Source of the DNA: a virus
IMG/VR virus record: IMGVR_UViG_3300010354_000667
Coordinates: 1 to 23,709 of that record
Direction: 5' to 3' (one strand)
DNA length: 23,709 nt
Under the pieces are notes generated by a model that ran no database searches, had not been told where the DNA came from, and saw only the letters and a list, made by a program, of their open reading frames with translations. The position numbers and the translations under genes are program-made. Below, one piece after another: positions 21,982-23,709 of the stretch. Positions within the stretch are counted from its first letter, which is position 1. Every line of letters begins with the position of its first letter.

Positions 21982-22646
21982 CAAGGTTCAAGAGCAATAT
22001 AATAAGTTAGATCCAATGTAGAATGTTTCCACTCGGTAATCAGATGTTTAGAGATTTTAACATTGTAATTGCCAGGAAGCAAACGAATGTTTTCCATCTT
22101 CATAAAAACTTCATACTCACCCGTATTATCTCCAGGAAGTTCGAGAGAAAATACGTTACTGGTTTGATTTTCTTTATCCACAAGACTTAGGACTACAGAA
22201 CCACCAATAGAATGAAATTTCAAATCAGGAATTTCATAAACATTCCATGCTTTCTGTAGAGCAGAAATATCTTCCTGAGTAATCTGAAATTCCATATCTG
22301 CTCCAGGAAATTTAATATCTTTATCTGGAGCAGCTTTCAAAGTAATCTCTGGATTGGAAAAATAATACCTGGCGCTCCTTCCTTTATCACGGATGGTAAC
22401 GTAATCAGAATTATCAAAATCTAGTGTAGGGTTATCAAAGAGAGAAAGTCCAGAAAGAAATCGATTCAATTCATAGATACCGAAAGTCTGTGGAAAAGTT
22501 TCATCACAGCGATACTGAGCAATAGAATTTTCACCGACACTAATTGTCTTGAGTGTACTACCTTCTCTAATCAAGATAGATCCATTAATAGTGGCAAAGT
22601 TTTTCAACACTGCCATGGTCTTTTGTGAAATAGTTACTTGACTCAT
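21981..22646 (-). CDS. gp45: Sliding clamp gp45
   Basis: gp45 is a trimeric ring that holds polymerase on DNA; in T4 it also activates late transcription by contacting gp33 and gp55, linking replication to late promoters such as those seen in this window. The 221-aa protein begins MSQVTISQKTMAVLKNFATI, and its pattern of alternating strands, including ETFPQTFGIYELNRFLSGLS and a C-terminal HSTLDLTYYIALEP, matches the clamp family and T4 gp45 length (228). It has an excellent Shine-Dalgarno (AGGAG, five bases before ATG) and overlaps the DUF3310-like stop by ATGA. Confidence 0.96.
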   Translation of the reverse strand: MSQVTISQKTMAVLKNFATINGSILIREGSTLKTISVGENSIAQYRCDETFPQTFGIYELNRFLSGLSLFDNPTLDFDNSDYVTIRDKGRSARYYFSNPEITLKAAPDKDIKFPGADMEFQITQEDISALQKAWNVYEIPDLKFHSIGGSVVLSLVDKENQTSNVFSLELPGDNTGEYEVFMKMENIRLLPGNYNVKISKHLITEWKHSTLDLTYYIALEP

Positions 22647-22951
22647 TTGAACTCCTGAAGACCATTGTTAGTACGAGAATAGTGACGATCGAAGTGAAGC
22701 AGAAGCATAGCGTAATGAATCACTTTAAGAAGATCACGTTTGTTGTGTCCATCTTTATCACCGTAACGACTTCCATACTTCAGAATATTTGCTTGACAGA
22801 AATCTGGTGCTAAACCTTTTGCTGCCATGAGATCAATGGTTTGAATCTCAGAATACTCATCATCATGCCCACAGTAATGACTACCATAAGTACTCACCAC
22901 ATATTCTTCAACGTCTTTGAGGATCTTATCCTCATTGTATTTCCACTGCAT
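22643..22951 (-). CDS. DUF3310-like (SaV-type) phage protein, 102 aa
   Basis: The frame is open from 23011, but the ATG at 22951 follows GGAGG at good spacing and sits just after the previous stop, so it is the likely start. The key pattern is TIDLMAAKGLAPDFCQANIL, then KYGSRYGDKDGHNKRDLLKV, ending in IHYAMLLL. This N-I-x-K-Y-x-x-R-x-x-x-K-x-G...D-L-K-A signature is that of DUF3310 proteins found in many phages, sometimes called nucleotide kinase without proof. A negatively charged N-terminal helix precedes it. It is probably an early protein, coupled to the clamp gene. Confidence 0.8.
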   Translation of the reverse strand: MQWKYNEDKILKDVEEYVVSTYGSHYCGHDDEYSEIQTIDLMAAKGLAPDFCQANILKYGSRYGDKDGHNKRDLLKVIHYAMLLLHFDRHYSRTNNGLQEFK

Positions 22952-22952
22952 T

Positions 22953-23129
22953 TCATTCCTCCATAATATATTTGATATCATCATGATAGCACTCTTGAAT
23001 AGTTCCGTCAAGATGTTTTACGAATAATTTTAATTTGTGTCCTCCCAAGATTTTGACAGTCTTGCCATTTTTAAGCATGGCAAAACTGTCAATGTATCCA
23101 TGGAATTCAGAACGGTGCTTGTTGTTCAT
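22953..23129 (-). CDS. Small 58-aa hypothetical protein
   Basis: Peptide MNNKHRSEFHGYIDSFAMLK, then NGKTVKILGGHKLKLFVKHL and a short acidic end. A strand-rich small domain seems likely. The frame continues upstream within the CobS-like gene, but that part is hydrophobic shadow sequence, so I use the ATG at 23129, which overlaps the CobS-like gene by 23 bases. No clear ribosome site is seen. Not recognised. Confidence 0.6.
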   Translation of the reverse strand: MNNKHRSEFHGYIDSFAMLKNGKTVKILGGHKLKLFVKHLDGTIQECYHDDIKYIMEE

Positions 23130-23709
23130 CGTTAGCATTAGCGTCAATCTTATCGTAAAGTTCCATAAAAACAGTTTTAGTTTCTTCGTCAAAGCGATTA
23201 ACACAAACTTCAATTGCTTTCATTCGTTTGCCGAAGATATTAAAAGCACGAATGATGTGAGTCAACCGACGAGTAGAAATTACTTCATCAATACCACCAT
23301 CATTAAAAGTTTTACGAATGATGTCTGCCCAAAGAGCAAGTTTCTCACAGAATTCAAAATCGTTATCACCAAAAGATGCCATCAATTTTTCAAGAATCTT
23401 TTGTTCAGTTTTTTGAGTGGGATATTCCTGCTCAAAGGTAAGAGCAAATCGCTCAAGGAATGCTTCATTCAAAACATTAGTGCCGATGAAGCGACCATCA
23501 TCACTACCCTTGCCTTTGGTGTTAGCAGTAGCAATGATAGTGAATCCAGCAGCGGGTTGAACATAACGACCAGTCTTCTTAAGGAAGACACCTTTACCTT
23601 CAAGGATAGATTGAAGACACAGAATCTTATTAGATGCCAAATCAATCTCATCTAGAAGAAGAACAGCGCCACGTTCAAGTGCTTCAATCACAGGACCATT
23701 ATGCCACAC
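23107..23709 (-). CDS. cobS: CobS-like MoxR-type AAA+ ATPase (partial, N-terminus outside window)
   Basis: The 3' part of an ATPase usually called CobS in T4-like cyanophages, where it resembles the cobaltochelatase subunit of B12 synthesis; whether it acts in B12 or in another remodelling step is unknown. Present are Walker B VLLLDEIDLAS, sensor 1 TIIATANTKGKG, the arginine-finger segment FLERFALTFEQEYP and the helical lid STRRLTHIIRAFNIFG. Walker A must lie beyond the window edge. The frame is open to the last base, and the first codon here (GTG) is internal, not a start. Confidence 0.88.
   Translation of the reverse strand: MWHNGPVIEALERGAVLLLDEIDLASNKILCLQSILEGKGVFLKKTGRYVQPAAGFTIIATANTKGKGSDDGRFIGTNVLNEAFLERFALTFEQEYPTQKTEQKILEKLMASFGDNDFEFCEKLALWADIIRKTFNDGGIDEVISTRRLTHIIRAFNIFGKRMKAIEVCVNRFDEETKTVFMELYDKIDANANDEQQAPF

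Noticed and set aside
23035-23655. 206-codon open frame on the plus strand opposite the CobS-like gene
   Set aside because: Antisense shadow; composition is Ser/Phe/Ile-rich without family features, and no plus-strand gene is supported anywhere in the window.
1-23709. CRISPR arrays, insertion sequences, integrase or attachment sites
   Set aside because: No regularly spaced repeats, transposase motifs or integrase genes were seen on either strand.

Overview
This window is a piece of a T4-like myovirus genome, almost certainly a marine cyanophage (Synechococcus/Prochlorococcus cyanomyovirus) or a close relative. All recognisable genes lie on the minus strand, so transcription runs from right (23709) to left (1). 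The DNA is AT-rich and tightly packed: most neighbouring genes overlap by ATGA or TGATG. It carries the T4 replication core together with host-like genes typical of marine T4-like phages: a CobS-like AAA+ ATPase, Hsp20, MazG and NrdAB.

Reading in the direction of transcription, 23709-19002 is the replication-accessory cluster. It holds a CobS-like ATPase (cut by the window edge), a 58-aa protein, a DUF3310-like protein, sliding clamp gp45, clamp loader gp44, a 67-aa protein, a Dam methylase, a 47-aa protein, clamp loader gp62, RegA and a 41-aa protein, and it ends in a strong terminator. A separate hsp20 unit (18859-18422) follows, with its own leader and terminator. A sigma70-like promoter overlapping that terminator precedes three tandem paralogues that look Sm-like, then DNA polymerase gp43, recombinase UvsX, helicase gp41, MazG and tRNA-Ser(UGA).

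From 11870 leftwards the content turns late or accessory: a 499-aa nuclease-like protein, a pair of nucleotidyltransferase-fold proteins (ligase-like and NMNAT-like), small virion-type proteins including one with an EF-hand loop, a 57-aa protein, an Ig-domain protein, a coiled-coil/membrane protein, primase gp61, ribonucleotide reductase NrdA/NrdB, a 40-aa peptide and a PD-(D/E)XK resolvase-like nuclease. T4-type late promoters (ATAAATA) sit in several gene junctions here.

The most interesting signals are regulatory. Two gene starts (11833 and 383) use the 3' arm of a terminator hairpin as their Shine-Dalgarno sequence, with a late promoter in or just before the hairpin; this suggests read-through RNA is silent while late-promoter RNA is translated. 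At 7455-7461 an A AAA AAG slippery heptamer sits directly before a stop codon, with a hairpin six bases downstream and 45 further open codons in the -1 frame, which suggests programmed frameshifting. The hsp20 ribosome binding site can be occluded by a short bulged hairpin, so it is a candidate RNA thermometer. All assignments come from reading motifs by eye; no database search was run.
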